From Alkalicoccobacillus murimartini (GTDB lineage: Bacteria; Bacillota; Bacilli; Bacillales; Bacillaceae_D): 64,000 nt of DNA. Position 1 is the first letter of the stretch, and every line of letters begins with the position of its first letter. Under the pieces are notes generated by a model. That model saw nothing but the letters and a program-made list of their open reading frames with translations, did not search any database and was not told the origin of the DNA. Shown in pieces: positions 35,053 to 45,521 of this stretch. The stretch lies in assembly GCF_030813245.1 (NCBI RefSeq), contig NZ_JAUSUA010000004.1:124001-188000 (forward strand), in the 5' to 3' direction. The position numbers and the translations under genes are program-made.

Positions 35053-35965
35053 TTTTTACCTTTTCTAAAATGTCTTCGGCTCCTTGATCAAGCAATGCCT
35101 GGGCAACGGATTCACCAAGCTCGATTGGAGAGGTTCCTGTTTTTGTTTCCTGTATTAACACTTTCCCATCTGGTGAACCAACCAATCCTGTTAATTCGAT
35201 CTGCTCTTGATTCACAACAGCAAAACCAGCGATCGGTACCTGACAGCCACCTTCTAGTTTGTGTAAAAAAGCACGCTCTGCTGTTACTGTTAGAGAAGTA
35301 ACGGGATCATTTATATGTGCTAAAAGCTCTTTCAATTCTTCGTCATTACTCCGACACTCAAGACCAAGTGCTCCTTGTCCAACTGCTGGAACACAGACAG
35401 AGGGTTCAAGATACTCTGTAACAAAGTCCTCAGTGTAACCCAAACGGTTTAAGCCTGCTGCTGCTAGCACAATCGCACTGAAAGATTCCTCTTTTAACTT
35501 TCTCAGCCTTGTTTCTACATTTCCTCGAATCCATTGTACTTCTAGATCTGGACGCTTCGCCAAAATTTGTGCAGAACGTCTTAAACTGCTTGTCCCTACT
35601 ATAGATCCCGGAGGCAAATCACTAAGCTTAACATGACCTTCGGAGATGATGGCATCTCTTGGGTCTTCTCGTTTTGTAATCGCAGCCAGTGTAAAGCCAT
35701 CTAGCATAACAGAAGGAACATCCTTCATACTATGAACAGCTAAATCAATCTCGCCATCCTCCAGCGCCTGTTCAATCTCTTTTACGAATAAGCCTTTACC
35801 GCCTACCTTTGATAAGGTTACATCAAGAATTCTGTCACCCTTTGTTACAATCTCTTTTATCTTAAAATCGTAGTTAAGATTGAGCTTTGTAAGCTGATCA
35901 ATCACCCATCTTGTCTGTGTTAAAGCTAGATTACTTCGTCTTGTACCTAAAACAATTGTACGCAT
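35036..35965 (-). CDS. hemC: Porphobilinogen deaminase (hydroxymethylbilane synthase)
   Basis: A 309-residue enzyme polymerising four porphobilinogens on a dipyrromethane cofactor. The cofactor cysteine is in [44 protein letters not shown] and [15 protein letters not shown] are typical. The start is ATG 35963-35965 with GGAGG 5 bases upstream; the first in-frame ATG, four codons earlier, includes the site. Confidence 0.98.
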   Translation of the reverse strand: MRTIVLGTRRSNLALTQTRWVIDQLTKLNLNYDFKIKEIVTKGDRILDVTLSKVGGKGLFVKEIEQALEDGEIDLAVHSMKDVPSVMLDGFTLAAITKREDPRDAIISEGHVKLSDLPPGSIVGTSSLRRSAQILAKRPDLEVQWIRGNVETRLRKLKEESFSAIVLAAAGLNRLGYTEDFVTEYLEPSVCVPAVGQGALGLECRSNDEELKELLAHINDPVTSLTVTAERAFLHKLEGGCQVPIAGFAVVNQEQIELTGLVGSPDGKVLIQETKTGTSPIELGESVAQALLDQGAEDILEKVKSELDS

Positions 35966-36003
35966 AACTGCCTCCATTCATCCAATTCAGCGATCATCTC
36001 TAT

Positions 36004-36819
36004 TCAAGTCCACATATGAAAACTTGAGTATTGTCCTGACAAAAAATAATTAATTAATAACACCAAAAATGCACCAATATTTAATAAAATGATCTGATAC
36101 CCTCGTTTATAGTTTACCACACGCTGGTAAAGGTACGCTCCATATACGATAAGGGTCATCAAAGAACTCAGAATCTTTACATCAAGCCATGGAAGGCTAT
36201 GATACTCTATTGACGCCCAAACAAAACCTAGGATCACACCAATTAACATAAGAGGAAAACCAATCGCAGCTGTTAGAAAAGAGTATCGCTCCAATAGAGG
36301 AAACGAGCCAAATCGTTGAAGGCGTTTACTCCATTTTTTCTTCTTTAACATTTGATGCTGCAGTACATATAAAATCGAAAAGGAGAAAGCTAATGTAAAT
36401 GCCGTATAAGAGAGCAAAATAAAACTAATATGCAGAACAAGTAGCTCTGACTGAAGCATACTTGCTAAGTAATTAGGCACTTCCGTATGTGGCTTAAACA
36501 AACTAATAGTCATCATACTAAAACCAACAACGTTCATAATCAAAATGAGGAAATCCACTTTAAACCTCAGATTTATAATTAATGAAATTGTCACAAGGCT
36601 CCATGCATAAAAAAAGAGCCCTTCAAATGGGGTAACAATCGGAAATCTCCCCACTTCCAGTGCTCTCAGGACAAAATAAACTGTCTGTAAGCTCCAGACA
36701 ATAGAAAGCAACCAGAAAGCCACAACATTGACTTTCCGGTTATTAAACAAAAAATCGATAAAGTATCCGAGGACACTAAAGCTGTATAAAATAACAGTTA
36801 TAGGATAAATCCAGCTCAT
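36004..36819 (-). CDS. hemX: HemX, membrane protein of the heme operon (cytochrome c assembly type)
   Basis: A 271-residue protein with eight predicted membrane segments and a CcsA-like pattern (tryptophan-rich WSLVTISLIINL, RYSFLTAAIGFPLMLIG, HSLPWLDVKILSSLMTLIVYG). In B. subtilis HemX lowers the level of glutamyl-tRNA reductase HemA. AAGGAG precedes the ATG. It is between hemA and hemC. Confidence 0.93.
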   Translation of the reverse strand: MSWIYPITVILYSFSVLGYFIDFLFNNRKVNVVAFWLLSIVWSLQTVYFVLRALEVGRFPIVTPFEGLFFYAWSLVTISLIINLRFKVDFLILIMNVVGFSMMTISLFKPHTEVPNYLASMLQSELLVLHISFILLSYTAFTLAFSFSILYVLQHQMLKKKKWSKRLQRFGSFPLLERYSFLTAAIGFPLMLIGVILGFVWASIEYHSLPWLDVKILSSLMTLIVYGAYLYQRVVNYKRGYQIILLNIGAFLVLLINYFLSGQYSSFHMWT

Positions 36820-36835
36820 AATAGAGACTCCTTAT

Positions 36836-38218
36836 TTAGGAGCGAACAACCGCCTTTTCTTCCGTAGAAACCGCAGCATAGTCCAACTGCTTCGTTTGTT
36901 CCCAATGATCCTCCGCTGCCCGCAAACAGGCCTGCTTTTCTTGTTCTGCTAACTCCATCTCAAGAGCAAACATCTTCGTAACCAAGTCTAGTGATTCATC
37001 TGACTCACCTTCGCCTGCCATTTCTTTAATACGGGTTATTGGATCACGAAGCAATTGGTTCACGATACTTTTCGTATGCTTGCGTAAGACTTTACGGTCA
37101 CGCTCAGATAGATGTGGCAGTTTTCGTTCAATACTTTCCATCGTATCAGCTTGTACAGCTAATGCTTTAGAGCGTAAGGCTGTAATAACTGGCACAACGC
37201 CCAATGTAGTAAGCCACTGATTAAACTGAACGAGCTCTGCTTCTATTAATAACTCAATCTTTTCGGCTTCCTTTTGTCTCTCAGCCAGATTTGATTCAAC
37301 AATATTCTGCAGATCATCAATATCATACAAATACACATCATCAAAATCAGCAATAGCCGGATCAATATCACGTGGAACAGCAATATCGACAATAAACAAC
37401 GGACGGCCTTTTCTTTTTTTCAAAGCAAGAGCCACGTCTTGTTTGGTCACAACAAAATCACGTGAACCAGTAGAGCTGATAAAGACATCTGCTGAAGTCA
37501 GTGCATCAGCTAACTCATTAAAGGGTCTTGCCGTTCCAGAAAAACGACTAGCCAGTTCTTTTGCCTTCTCTTCGGTACGATTAATGACTGTAATCTCAGC
37601 TGCTCCATTTGAATGCAAATGCTTTGCCGTCAATTCACTCATCTTGCCTGCACCAAGCACTAAAACATTTTTCTCATGGAAGCTACCAAAGATTCGCTTA
37701 CCAAGCTCGACACCAGCATAACTTACTGAAACAGCCTGCTGCGAAATGTCCGTTAGTGAATGAGCCTTCTTCGCAAATGTTATAGCTTGCTTAAAGAGTT
37801 CATTAAAAATCGTGCCCGTCACTTGCTCATTTTGAGCAAGCAAAAATTGATTTTTGATTTGACCCAAGATTTGAGTCTCGCCAAGAATCATAGAATCTAG
37901 GCCTGCAGAAACACGCATAAGGTGCTCTACGGCTACATCGTTTTCTTTAATCTGGAGATACGGTGTGATCTCCTCTTTCGAAATATTAAACCAATCCGAC
38001 AGAAACGTTTTCGTAAAATGCCGACCTGTATGAAGCTGATCTGCTACGACATACACTTCTGTCCGATTACAGGTTGTAATTATGACACATTCTAATATAC
38101 TTTTTGACACACGTAATTGTTTTAAAGCTGCGGGGAGCTCCGTCTCTTGAAATGCGACTTTCTCTCTCATTTCAACCGGGGCTGTTTTATAATTTAATCC
38201 CACTAGTATTATGTGCAT
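36836..38218 (-). CDS. hemA: Glutamyl-tRNA reductase
   Basis: A 460-residue enzyme making glutamate-1-semialdehyde from glutamyl-tRNA. The start is ATG 38216-38218 ([20 protein letters not shown]) with GGGGGTG upstream; the frame extends 11 codons farther without support. The catalytic cysteine is in [12 protein letters not shown], tRNA/substrate motifs [15 protein letters not shown] follow, and NADPH-binding reads [17 protein letters not shown]. It is the first and rate-limiting gene of hemAXCDBL, with a promoter about 75 bases upstream. Confidence 0.98.
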   Translation of the reverse strand: MHIILVGLNYKTAPVEMREKVAFQETELPAALKQLRVSKSILECVIITTCNRTEVYVVADQLHTGRHFTKTFLSDWFNISKEEITPYLQIKENDVAVEHLMRVSAGLDSMILGETQILGQIKNQFLLAQNEQVTGTIFNELFKQAITFAKKAHSLTDISQQAVSVSYAGVELGKRIFGSFHEKNVLVLGAGKMSELTAKHLHSNGAAEITVINRTEEKAKELASRFSGTARPFNELADALTSADVFISSTGSRDFVVTKQDVALALKKRKGRPLFIVDIAVPRDIDPAIADFDDVYLYDIDDLQNIVESNLAERQKEAEKIELLIEAELVQFNQWLTTLGVVPVITALRSKALAVQADTMESIERKLPHLSERDRKVLRKHTKSIVNQLLRDPITRIKEMAGEGESDESLDLVTKMFALEMELAEQEKQACLRAAEDHWEQTKQLDYAAVSTEEKAVVRS

Positions 38219-38285
38219 GTGTCGCTCACCCCCAAAAATAATACGGTCCATACTGCTTACCTAACTTTTGTACTCGGTTACATTC

Positions 38286-38299
38286 GTTATAAGTATAAC
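38286..38299 (-). promoter_or_regulatory. -10 region of hemA overlapped by a palindrome
   Basis: Minus strand TATACT (38292-38297) is preceded by TG at the extended -10 position (TGTTATACT). It is embedded in GTTATACTTATAAC, a near-perfect palindrome. No good -35 is present. hemA of B. subtilis is repressed by PerR, whose boxes are TTATAAT-type palindromes, but this site does not fit the 7-1-7 spacing exactly. Confidence 0.4.
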
Positions 38300-38472
38300 A
38301 TGTACCAAGCCATTCTCATCGTACTTTTATGTGAACTTTTTAGTTCATTATGCTACCATAAACGAATAGTCTAACAAACGAACCACAGTTAATGGTATGC
38401 CTTTTGCTGAATCAGTGCAAATAATCTGCTTTTAGGTATCTATCTTATAAATAATCACCGGAGGAATGTCCC

Positions 38473-38955
38473 CTGAGAAAAGTAAAGTCTACAAACATTA
38501 TGCCTGGTATTATACTTATTGGACTTGGAGCATATTTCTTGCTTCAAATGTTCCAGATTCCTTATGCTAACGAGCTTCTTACCTGGCCGACCATTCTATT
38601 CATCATTGGAATTTCTTTGTTGTTTCAAAGCAAATATGATGGATTGATGTCATTTCCCGCAGCAATTCTTATCGGATTTGCTATCCATTTTCATGGGTTA
38701 AATTGGTTATCCTTTTGGCCCAGTCACATAGGTATGTATCTTCTAATCATTAGCATGTCCTTTTTATTCCTTTATACACGTACAAAACACCAAGGACTTA
38801 TTCCAGGCATTGCTCTATTTTTACTTGCATTATATATGCTGTCCCCATGGAAACCGTATCTGCAGAATCCTGCCTTTCTTCCATTTGGAGATTACTTCTG
38901 GCCTCTAGTTCTTATCTTGATCGGAATTGTGCTATTATATCAGAAGAAAAAATAG
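38473..38955 (+). CDS. Small multipass membrane protein, LiaI/LiaF N-terminal-like
   Basis: About 160 residues with six hydrophobic segments, each starting with patterns such as PGIILIGLGAYFLLQ, WPTILFIIGISLLF and FWPLVLILIGIVLLYQ, typical of the LiaI-LiaF-like transmembrane region. The first ATG (38500) has no ribosome site. GGAGGA at 38460-38465 stands 7 bases before a CTG at 38473-38475, which would add MRKVKSTNI and match the basic N-termini of this group. The gene is divergent from hemA and convergent with engB, at the place of ysxD in B. subtilis. Function is unknown; LiaF-type proteins act in envelope stress. Confidence 0.72.
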   Translation: MRKVKSTNIMPGIILIGLGAYFLLQMFQIPYANELLTWPTILFIIGISLLFQSKYDGLMSFPAAILIGFAIHFHGLNWLSFWPSHIGMYLLIISMSFLFLYTRTKHQGLIPGIALFLLALYMLSPWKPYLQNPAFLPFGDYFWPLVLILIGIVLLYQKKK

Positions 38956-38976
38956 GATAGATATTTTACTTAAGAA

Positions 38977-39195
38977 AAAACCCTAACCATTATGCTCATT
39001 AAACAGCATATTGGTTAGGGTTTTTTGTTCAATCATAATAAGAGTATTGCTACCGCTCCGGACATACATTCCGCTTTCCATGTATGTCCTACACTGGTTT
39101 AAGCTAATCAGTAAACCGAATTAGTGTTCTGTAGCTGTGAGACCCATTTAAATGATTGGCCTTTTCATTCATTAATAGGATTGTGTCCCAGACAC
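38977..39195. repeat. Structured intergenic repeat element, copy 2 (shorter, degenerate)
   Basis: It resembles the reverse complement of the element at 10774-11120. Shared parts, in order: a terminator hairpin (38978-39016); GCTCCGGACATACA; a perfect 10-base inverted pair GGACATACAT / ATGTATGTCC (39060-39069, 39080-39089) with only 10 bases between; CCTACACTGG followed by TTAAGCT; CTTTTCAT near 39161; and the end TGTCCCAGAC. It also lies between convergent genes. Confidence 0.72.
38978..39016. terminator. Bidirectional terminator inside repeat copy 2
   Basis: AAAACCCTAACCA and TGGTTAGGGTTTT form a long stem whose loop contains a further TATGC/GCATA pair. T tracts exist on both strands. Confidence 0.88.
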
Positions 39196-39199
39196 TAGC

Positions 39200-39781
39200 T
39201 TAGATAGTCTTTTGAATGACACGCCATGCTGTTTCTCGTCCGTAGCCTGTTTCTGATGAAAACAAGATGAGCTGATCCTCTTCTCGTTTCCCTAATTCTT
39301 CTTTTATAATGTTTAAATGTTTTTGCCACTTTGACTTAGCAATTTTGTCGCATTTTGTCGCGATAAGAATGACAGGGATATCAAAGTGAATAAGCCAATC
39401 ATACATAAGCTTGTCTTCTTTTGAAGGTTTGTGTCTTGAATCAATTAAAAGAACGACTCCTTTTAATTGTTCGCGTTCTGAGAGAAATTGCTCAATCATT
39501 TTTCCCCATTGGTCCCGTACTGACTTCGCTACTTTAGCGAATCCGTACCCTGGAACATCAACAAAATGGATCTTCTCATTAATTTCATAGAAATTGAGAG
39601 TTTGGGTCTTACCAGGCTGACCTGATGTTCTAGCCAGGCTTTTTCGATTAATCATTTTATTAATAAAAGACGATTTTCCAACATTGGACCTTCCCGCCAA
39701 GGCTATCTCTGGCAGAAAGGTTTTTGGATACTGTTCTGGTTTTACCGCAATATGAGCGAGGTCTACTTTTGTTATTTTCAT
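39200..39781 (-). CDS. engB: Ribosome biogenesis GTPase EngB/YsxC
   Basis: A 193-residue essential GTPase for late 50S assembly. G1 is [14 protein letters not shown]2/G3 includes [20 protein letters not shown], and G4 is ATKCDK. It overlaps lonA by 4 bases (ATGA), as in B. subtilis lonA-ysxC. The gene ends next to the repeat element. Confidence 0.97.
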   Translation of the reverse strand: MKITKVDLAHIAVKPEQYPKTFLPEIALAGRSNVGKSSFINKMINRKSLARTSGQPGKTQTLNFYEINEKIHFVDVPGYGFAKVAKSVRDQWGKMIEQFLSEREQLKGVVLLIDSRHKPSKEDKLMYDWLIHFDIPVILIATKCDKIAKSKWQKHLNIIKEELGKREEDQLILFSSETGYGRETAWRVIQKTI

Positions 39782-42105
39782 TTGATTTCTCCTAAAGCGT
39801 GTTCTAGCACCTCATCTAGGTGTGACACGAGAATAAATTGGAGCTCATCGCGTACACTTTTAGGAATATCATCCAAGTCCTTCTCATTATCTTGAGGTAT
39901 AATAATGGTCTTTAGGCCAGCACGATGGGCACTCATTGATTTTTCTTTTAAACCGCCTATAGGTAAGACACGTCCACGTAGAGTGATCTCTCCGGTCATG
40001 CCTACTTCCCGTTTGACGATACGTCCAGTTAGTGCTGAAATTAAGGCTGTTGCCATAGTAATACCAGCAGAAGGGCCGTCCTTTGGTGTAGCTCCCTCTG
40101 GAACATGAATGTGGATATCCATACTCTCATGGAATGATGGGTCAATATTTAATTGATTAGAGCGTGAACGAATGTAACTGAAAGCTGCCTGCGCAGATTC
40201 TTTCATTACATCTCCTAGCTTTCCTGTTAAGGTCAGCTTACCCTTTCCAGGCACCACAGATACCTCAATCGACAATGTATCTCCACCAGCAGATGTATAA
40301 GCTAGGCCCGTTGCCGCACCTATCTGATCTTCTACCTCGGCCAAGCCATAACGATAACGTGGTTTACCTAGCATCGTTTCAACCATCGCCTCTGTCACAT
40401 TCACTCGTTTCTTCTCTTTTGTGACAAGCATCTTAGCTGCTTTTCGACAAAGGGTAGCGAGCTCACGTTCTAAATTCCTAACACCAGCTTCACGTGTATA
40501 GTATCGAATGACCTTTTGCAATGCATCTTCTGTTAGACGCATTTTGTTGCCATTAAGTCCGTGCTCTTTGATTTGTTTAGGAAATAAGTAGCTTTTAGCT
40601 ATTTCTTTTTTCTCAAGCTCTGTATAGCCAGCAATTGAGATAATTTCCATACGATCAAGTAATGGACCAGGAATAGTACTAAGGTTGTTAGCCGTTGTCA
40701 CAAACATGACTTTAGATAAGTCGTATGGCTCCTCTAGATAGTGATCACTAAAGGTATTGTTTTGTTCAGGATCTAGCACCTCAAGTAGCGCCGACGATGG
40801 ATCTCCCCTGAAGTCGTTTGCCATTTTGTCTATTTCATCCAAAAGAAAGACTGGATTAACAGAACCGGCTTTTTTCATACCTTGTATAAGTCGTCCTGGC
40901 ATCGCACCTACATACGTACGTCGATGTCCTCGGATTTCGGCTTCATCTCTAACTCCACCCAAAGACATTCTCACAAACTTACGATTAAGGGAACGTGCAA
41001 TCGAGCGTGCTAATGATGTTTTTCCGACGCCTGGTGGGCCCGCTAAACATAAAATGGGACCTTTTAATTCTTGTGTCATTTGTCGGACAGCCAAGTATTC
41101 TAGAACTCGTTCTTTGACCTTTTCCAAACCAAAATGATCTTCGTTTAAAATCTCTTCTGAACGAATGACATCCAATTGATCATCGGTTTCGTGAGTCCAT
41201 GGCAATTGAATAAGCCAATCCAAATACGTACGCAGAACAGAGCTTTCTGCTGAGCTAGCTGGCATCTTCTCGAATCTGTCTAATTCTTTTAATGCTTTTT
41301 CTTTCACTTGTTTAGGCATCTCTATTGCCTCAATTTGTTCCCTGAGGCTACTCACTTCACCCGTCCGGCCATCTTTATCGCCAAGCTCTTTTTGGATAGC
41401 CTTCATTTGTTCACGCAAGTAATATTCTTTTTGGGTTTTTTCCATTGATTTTTTGACACGCTGGCTGATTTTTTTCTCTAAGCCTAAAACTTCTTGCTCA
41501 TTGTTAAGAATATCAATCAGTTTGACTAACCGAGCGTGAATGGAATTCGTTTCAAGTAGTTCCTGCTTTTGCTGCAGTTTAAGAGGCAGGTTCGCTGCAA
41601 TGACATCTGTTAATTGACTAGCTTCCGTAATATCTGCAACAATGGCTAACGTTTCTGCAGAAATCTTCTTAGATAGCTTCGAGAATTGTTCAAACATCGA
41701 CATAACATGACGCATCATTGCTTGAACTTCCGCCGTAACTTCTGTATCCAACTCTTTAAGTTCAGAGATTTCTACGTGAAGGTAGGCTTCATTAGTAATG
41801 TACCGTTCTATTTTGGCACGATTCATTCCCTCTACATGGATTCTTACTGTTCCATTAGATAGCTTCGTCATTTCTTTTACACGAGCTAATGTTCCGACTG
41901 TATAAATGTCTCCCTCAGTTGGTTGATCTAGCTTAATTTCTTTCTGAGTAGACAGAAAAATCTCTTGGTCATCTTCCATCGCTTGCTGTAAGGCCTCTAC
42001 GGATTTTGTTCTTCCTACATCTAAATGAAGAACCATCTTTGGAAATACCAATAACCCCCGCAAAGGCAGAAGCGGAATATGCCGTTTCTTTTCTGTTTCG
42101 ACCAT
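39778..42105 (-). CDS. lonA: ATP-dependent protease LonA
   Basis: A 775-residue AAA+ serine protease. N-terminal substrate domain ([15 protein letters not shown]), a long coiled region, Walker [14 protein letters not shown], Walker [10 protein letters not shown], and the C-terminal protease with the Ser in [13 protein letters not shown] and Lys near [22 protein letters not shown]. The ATG at 42103-42105 has GGAGG 9 bases upstream. The leader holds a long hairpin (42143-42177) and, on the minus strand, TTGAGA and TATGAT (42279-42284, 42258-42263) 15 bases apart as a possible promoter. Confidence 0.98.
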   Translation of the reverse strand: MVETEKKRHIPLLPLRGLLVFPKMVLHLDVGRTKSVEALQQAMEDDQEIFLSTQKEIKLDQPTEGDIYTVGTLARVKEMTKLSNGTVRIHVEGMNRAKIERYITNEAYLHVEISELKELDTEVTAEVQAMMRHVMSMFEQFSKLSKKISAETLAIVADITEASQLTDVIAANLPLKLQQKQELLETNSIHARLVKLIDILNNEQEVLGLEKKISQRVKKSMEKTQKEYYLREQMKAIQKELGDKDGRTGEVSSLREQIEAIEMPKQVKEKALKELDRFEKMPASSAESSVLRTYLDWLIQLPWTHETDDQLDVIRSEEILNEDHFGLEKVKERVLEYLAVRQMTQELKGPILCLAGPPGVGKTSLARSIARSLNRKFVRMSLGGVRDEAEIRGHRRTYVGAMPGRLIQGMKKAGSVNPVFLLDEIDKMANDFRGDPSSALLEVLDPEQNNTFSDHYLEEPYDLSKVMFVTTANNLSTIPGPLLDRMEIISIAGYTELEKKEIAKSYLFPKQIKEHGLNGNKMRLTEDALQKVIRYYTREAGVRNLERELATLCRKAAKMLVTKEKKRVNVTEAMVETMLGKPRYRYGLAEVEDQIGAATGLAYTSAGGDTLSIEVSVVPGKGKLTLTGKLGDVMKESAQAAFSYIRSRSNQLNIDPSFHESMDIHIHVPEGATPKDGPSAGITMATALISALTGRIVKREVGMTGEITLRGRVLPIGGLKEKSMSAHRAGLKTIIIPQDNEKDLDDIPKSVRDELQFILVSHLDEVLEHALGEIK

Positions 42106-42142
42106 CCGCAAACACCTCCGAATCCTGTTCCAGACAAATCAG

Positions 42143-42177
42143 ACGAGGATTAGTTTCTCCAAGACCCTAATCCTCGT
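42143..42177 (-). promoter_or_regulatory. Hairpin in the lonA leader
   Basis: ACGAGGATTAG and CTAATCCTCGT form a perfect 11-base stem with a 13-base loop, ending about 38 bases before the lonA start. The following bases (CTGATTTGTCT on the minus strand) are not a real T tract. It may be an inefficient lonB terminator or a structured lonA leader. Confidence 0.6.
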
Positions 42178-42313
42178 GCTGTTATCGTAGTCTATGCGTT
42201 CTTTACGTATTACGCGCACACTAATATCAATTCTTTTTGATAGCTGTCAGCCTTTAGATCATACACTGATAGGCACTTTCTCAATTCTATCTTATCCACG
42301 TTTTTTTGTCTAT

Positions 42314-43984
42314 TTATACAGATGTCGCAACAGAATCATTCAAGGATACTTGTGCAGGGATTGTTTCTGCCTTTTCAGATGGAAGCAATGATAGCTCAAG
42401 AACCTCATCTAATGTTTTTACAGGAATAACTTCTATATCTTCAATTTCTTGAAGGATCGACTCTGCATTTTCAAAAGGAATAAGTACTTTTGTTACCCCT
42501 GCGAGCTTTGCTGCCTCTACTTTAGCGACAACACCGCCTATTGGTTTCACATGTCCACGAATACTCAATTCTCCAGTCATCGCAAGATTATGCCTGATTG
42601 GTTGGTCATGAATGGCTGAATAAATGCCACTAGCAATAGCGATACCCGCAGAAGGTCCATCTACAGGACCTCCCCCTGGAAAATTCACATGGATATCAAA
42701 ATCAGCGGTAGGAAGACCCATTCTTCTTAACACCGTAACAACATTCTCGACAGATCCTTTAGCCATACTTTTTCTGCGAATAGAGCGGGACTGGTTCCCA
42801 GTACTCTCTTCCTCAGCAATTCCTGTTATATTAATCGTACCTTTATGTTTATTCGGAATAACATTCACTTCAATCTCTAATAAAGCACCCATATTGGGAC
42901 CATATACAGCCAACCCATTTACCAAACCAATAGATGGTTCTTCATGAATCCGTTTTTCTGGTCGCGGTGAGATCTGACCGGCATGTAACACCCACTCAAT
43001 ATCACTCACTGTAATTCGTTTGCGTCCATCTGCTAATGAAAGACCTGATGCAATCTGAATAACATTAACCGTTTCTCGACCATTCGTTGCATACTTTGAT
43101 ACTTTACTTCCTGCTTCTTCATCTAATTCAAAGTGAATCTTTTGTGCTGCATTTTGTGCGATGCTTAGTATCTCTTCTGGTTTCAATGATCGAAAGAACA
43201 CTTCCATACACCTGGATCTAATCGCAGGTGGCAACTCTTCTGGACGTCTTGTGGTTGCAGCAATTAATCGAAAATCAGCTGGCAATCCCTTCTGAAAAAT
43301 CTCATGTATATGCCTTGGAATCTGTTGGTTCTCTTCATTGTAATAAACACTTTCCAAAAACACTTTACGATCTTCCAGCACCTTCAATAATTTGTTCTGT
43401 TGAATTGAATGTAGTTCTCCAATTTCATCAATAAAGAGCACTCCACCATGCGCTTTTGATACCGCTCCTTGCTTCGGTTGCGGAATTCCAGCCTGCCCCA
43501 TGGCTCCAGCTCCTTGATAAATAGGATCATGCACTGAACCAATTAACGGATCCGCAATACCGCGCTCATCAAAACGAGACGTTGTCCCGTCTAGTTCTAC
43601 AAATACAGCATTTGTGGCAAAGGGTGAGTCCGCATGCTTTTTAGCTTCCTGCAGTACAAGTCTTGCTGCAGCTGTTTTACCTACACCAGGTGGCCCATAG
43701 ATGATGACGTGCTGTGGATTTGGCCCACAAAGTGCTGCCTTTAGTGCCCGAATTCCCTCACGTTGACCAACAATGTCATCAAAGCTGGCCGGTCTTACCT
43801 TTTCAGATAAAGGTTCAGAAAGCTTAATAGCTCTCATCTTTCTTAGCTGTTCCATTTCTTTTTTGGACTCTTTGTCAATACTCACTCGTTGACTACGCTG
43901 CCCTTTTAATAAGTTCCAAAAGTAAATCCCAATGACTACACCAAAAAACAGCTGTACGATTAATACAATACTTGTCCAGTTCAC
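42314..43984 (-). CDS. lonB: ATP-dependent protease LonB
   Basis: A 556-residue membrane-anchored Lon paralogue expressed in the forespore in B. subtilis. It has one N-terminal membrane segment (about 5-22), Walker [17 protein letters not shown], Walker B VLFIDEIGEL, and a protease domain with the Ser in VDGPSAGIAIASG and Lys in GVVAKVEAAKLAG. GTG at 43982-43984 is the start, with AGGAGG upstream. It lies between clpX and lonA in the standard order. Confidence 0.97.
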   Translation of the reverse strand: MNWTSIVLIVQLFFGVVIGIYFWNLLKGQRSQRVSIDKESKKEMEQLRKMRAIKLSEPLSEKVRPASFDDIVGQREGIRALKAALCGPNPQHVIIYGPPGVGKTAAARLVLQEAKKHADSPFATNAVFVELDGTTSRFDERGIADPLIGSVHDPIYQGAGAMGQAGIPQPKQGAVSKAHGGVLFIDEIGELHSIQQNKLLKVLEDRKVFLESVYYNEENQQIPRHIHEIFQKGLPADFRLIAATTRRPEELPPAIRSRCMEVFFRSLKPEEILSIAQNAAQKIHFELDEEAGSKVSKYATNGRETVNVIQIASGLSLADGRKRITVSDIEWVLHAGQISPRPEKRIHEEPSIGLVNGLAVYGPNMGALLEIEVNVIPNKHKGTINITGIAEEESTGNQSRSIRRKSMAKGSVENVVTVLRRMGLPTADFDIHVNFPGGGPVDGPSAGIAIASGIYSAIHDQPIRHNLAMTGELSIRGHVKPIGGVVAKVEAAKLAGVTKVLIPFENAESILQEIEDIEVIPVKTLDEVLELSLLPSEKAETIPAQVSLNDSVATSV

Positions 43985-44100
43985 ACGATTGCCTCCTGTC
44001 GCTGTCGAATCTTTACATAGTATGACCGAACGCGAAGGGACTCATTACGCCTTATGAGACTATCTTATAGTAATTAATGGAAGATCTATTTATGGAAATA

Positions 44101-44133
44101 AAAAAAGGAGGAGCGATCACTCGCTCCTCCTTC
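44101..44133 (-). terminator. Terminator after clpX
   Basis: Minus strand GGAGGAGCGA and TCGCTCCTCC pair perfectly with a 4-base loop, then seven T residues. Confidence 0.95.
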
Positions 44134-44136
44134 TTC

Positions 44137-45411
44137 TTATGCACTTTCTTTTGGTTCTTTATTGGAGATGGTAATTTCCGTACCATCATCTGATTTCAAG
44201 ATTGGCGCTTCACCTTCAGTGATACACTTATCATGAATGATACATTTGACGATATCTTCTCTCGAAGGTAGGTCAAACATAACATCAAGCATGATTCCTT
44301 CGATGATTGAACGCAATCCACGAGCACCTGTTTTTCGCTCAATCGCTTTATTTGCAATTTCAATTAAAGCTTGCTCAGTGAATTCTAACTCAACATCATC
44401 AAGCTCAAGTAACTTTTGATATTGTTTCACTAGAGCGTTTTTAGGTTGCGTTAAGATCTCAACTAGAGCCTTAGCATCAAGCGGTTCTAAACTAGAAATG
44501 ACCGGAAGACGACCGATAAACTCAGGAATCAAACCAAATCGTAATAGATCCTCTGGAAGGACTTTCGCTAGATATTCACCTGGCTTAAGCTCTTCTTGCT
44601 TCACATCAGAACCGAATCCAATGATCTTTTTACCTAAACGACGTTTGATGATCTGCTCAACACCATCAAATGCTCCGCCACAAATAAATAGAACATTTGT
44701 CGTATCAATTTGAATAAATTCTTGATGAGGATGCTTACGCCCACCTTGAGGTGGAACACTTGCTGTTGTACCTTCAAGAATTTTCAATAGAGCTTGTTGT
44801 ACACCTTCACCAGACACATCACGTGTAATAGAAGGGTTCTCTGACTTACGAGCCACTTTATCAATTTCGTCAATATAGATAATACCTTTTTCGGCTTTTT
44901 CAACATCGTAATCAGCAGCTTGAATCAATTTAAGTAAGATATTCTCAACATCTTCCCCAACATAACCAGCTTCAGTTAAAGAAGTCGCATCTGCAACTGC
45001 AAATGGAACATTAAGAATACGAGCCAATGTTTGTGCAAGTAACGTCTTCCCACTACCTGTTGGTCCAATCATACAAATATTACTCTTAGCCAATTCAACA
45101 TCTTCAGAACGGCTTAGTGAGTTAATTCGCTTATAGTGATTGTAAACAGCTACAGAAAGAGATTTCTTCGCATTCCCTTGACCAATAACATAATCATCTA
45201 ATACTTCACAGATTTCGTATGGTTTTGGAATTTCTTGAAACTCAACTTCTTCTTCTGTTCCAAGCTCTTCTTCCACTATCTCTGTGCAAAGTTCAATACA
45301 TTCATCACATATATACACACCTGGTCCTGCTACAAGCTTACGAACCTGGTCTTGAGTTTTTCCACAGAAAGAACACTTTAATTGTCCTTTTTCTTCGTTA
45401 AACTTAAACAT
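44137..45411 (-). CDS. clpX: ClpX, ATP-dependent unfoldase of the Clp protease
   Basis: A 424-residue AAA+ unfoldase that feeds ClpP. The start is the ATG 45409-45411, with GAGGGG 8 bases upstream; the open frame extends 15 codons farther. The N-terminal zinc-binding domain has CSFC and CDEC (about residues 12-38). Walker A is [12 protein letters not shown], Walker [11 protein letters not shown], and the ClpP-contact IGF loop region reads [11 protein letters not shown] 51-codon near-copy of its zinc domain, including the ribosome-site region, lies 110 bases upstream. Confidence 0.98.
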   Translation of the reverse strand: MFKFNEEKGQLKCSFCGKTQDQVRKLVAGPGVYICDECIELCTEIVEEELGTEEEVEFQEIPKPYEICEVLDDYVIGQGNAKKSLSVAVYNHYKRINSLSRSEDVELAKSNICMIGPTGSGKTLLAQTLARILNVPFAVADATSLTEAGYVGEDVENILLKLIQAADYDVEKAEKGIIYIDEIDKVARKSENPSITRDVSGEGVQQALLKILEGTTASVPPQGGRKHPHQEFIQIDTTNVLFICGGAFDGVEQIIKRRLGKKIIGFGSDVKQEELKPGEYLAKVLPEDLLRFGLIPEFIGRLPVISSLEPLDAKALVEILTQPKNALVKQYQKLLELDDVELEFTEQALIEIANKAIERKTGARGLRSIIEGIMLDVMFDLPSREDIVKCIIHDKCITEGEAPILKSDDGTEITISNKEPKESA

Positions 45412-45431
45412 GAGATCACCCCTCAGAAAAT

Positions 45432-45440
45432 ATTGTATCA
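45432..45440 (-). promoter_or_regulatory. Possible extended -10 promoter of clpX
   Basis: Minus strand TGATACAAT carries TACAAT (45432-45437) with TG at the extended position, 20 bases before the clpX start. No -35 match was seen. Confidence 0.4.
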
Positions 45441-45521
45441 TTTGCGCACGTATCATGACTATTGATTTAACTTATCTCCATAACTAATGATGCATGCCAT
45501 ACTTTATAAGAATAGCGGTCA

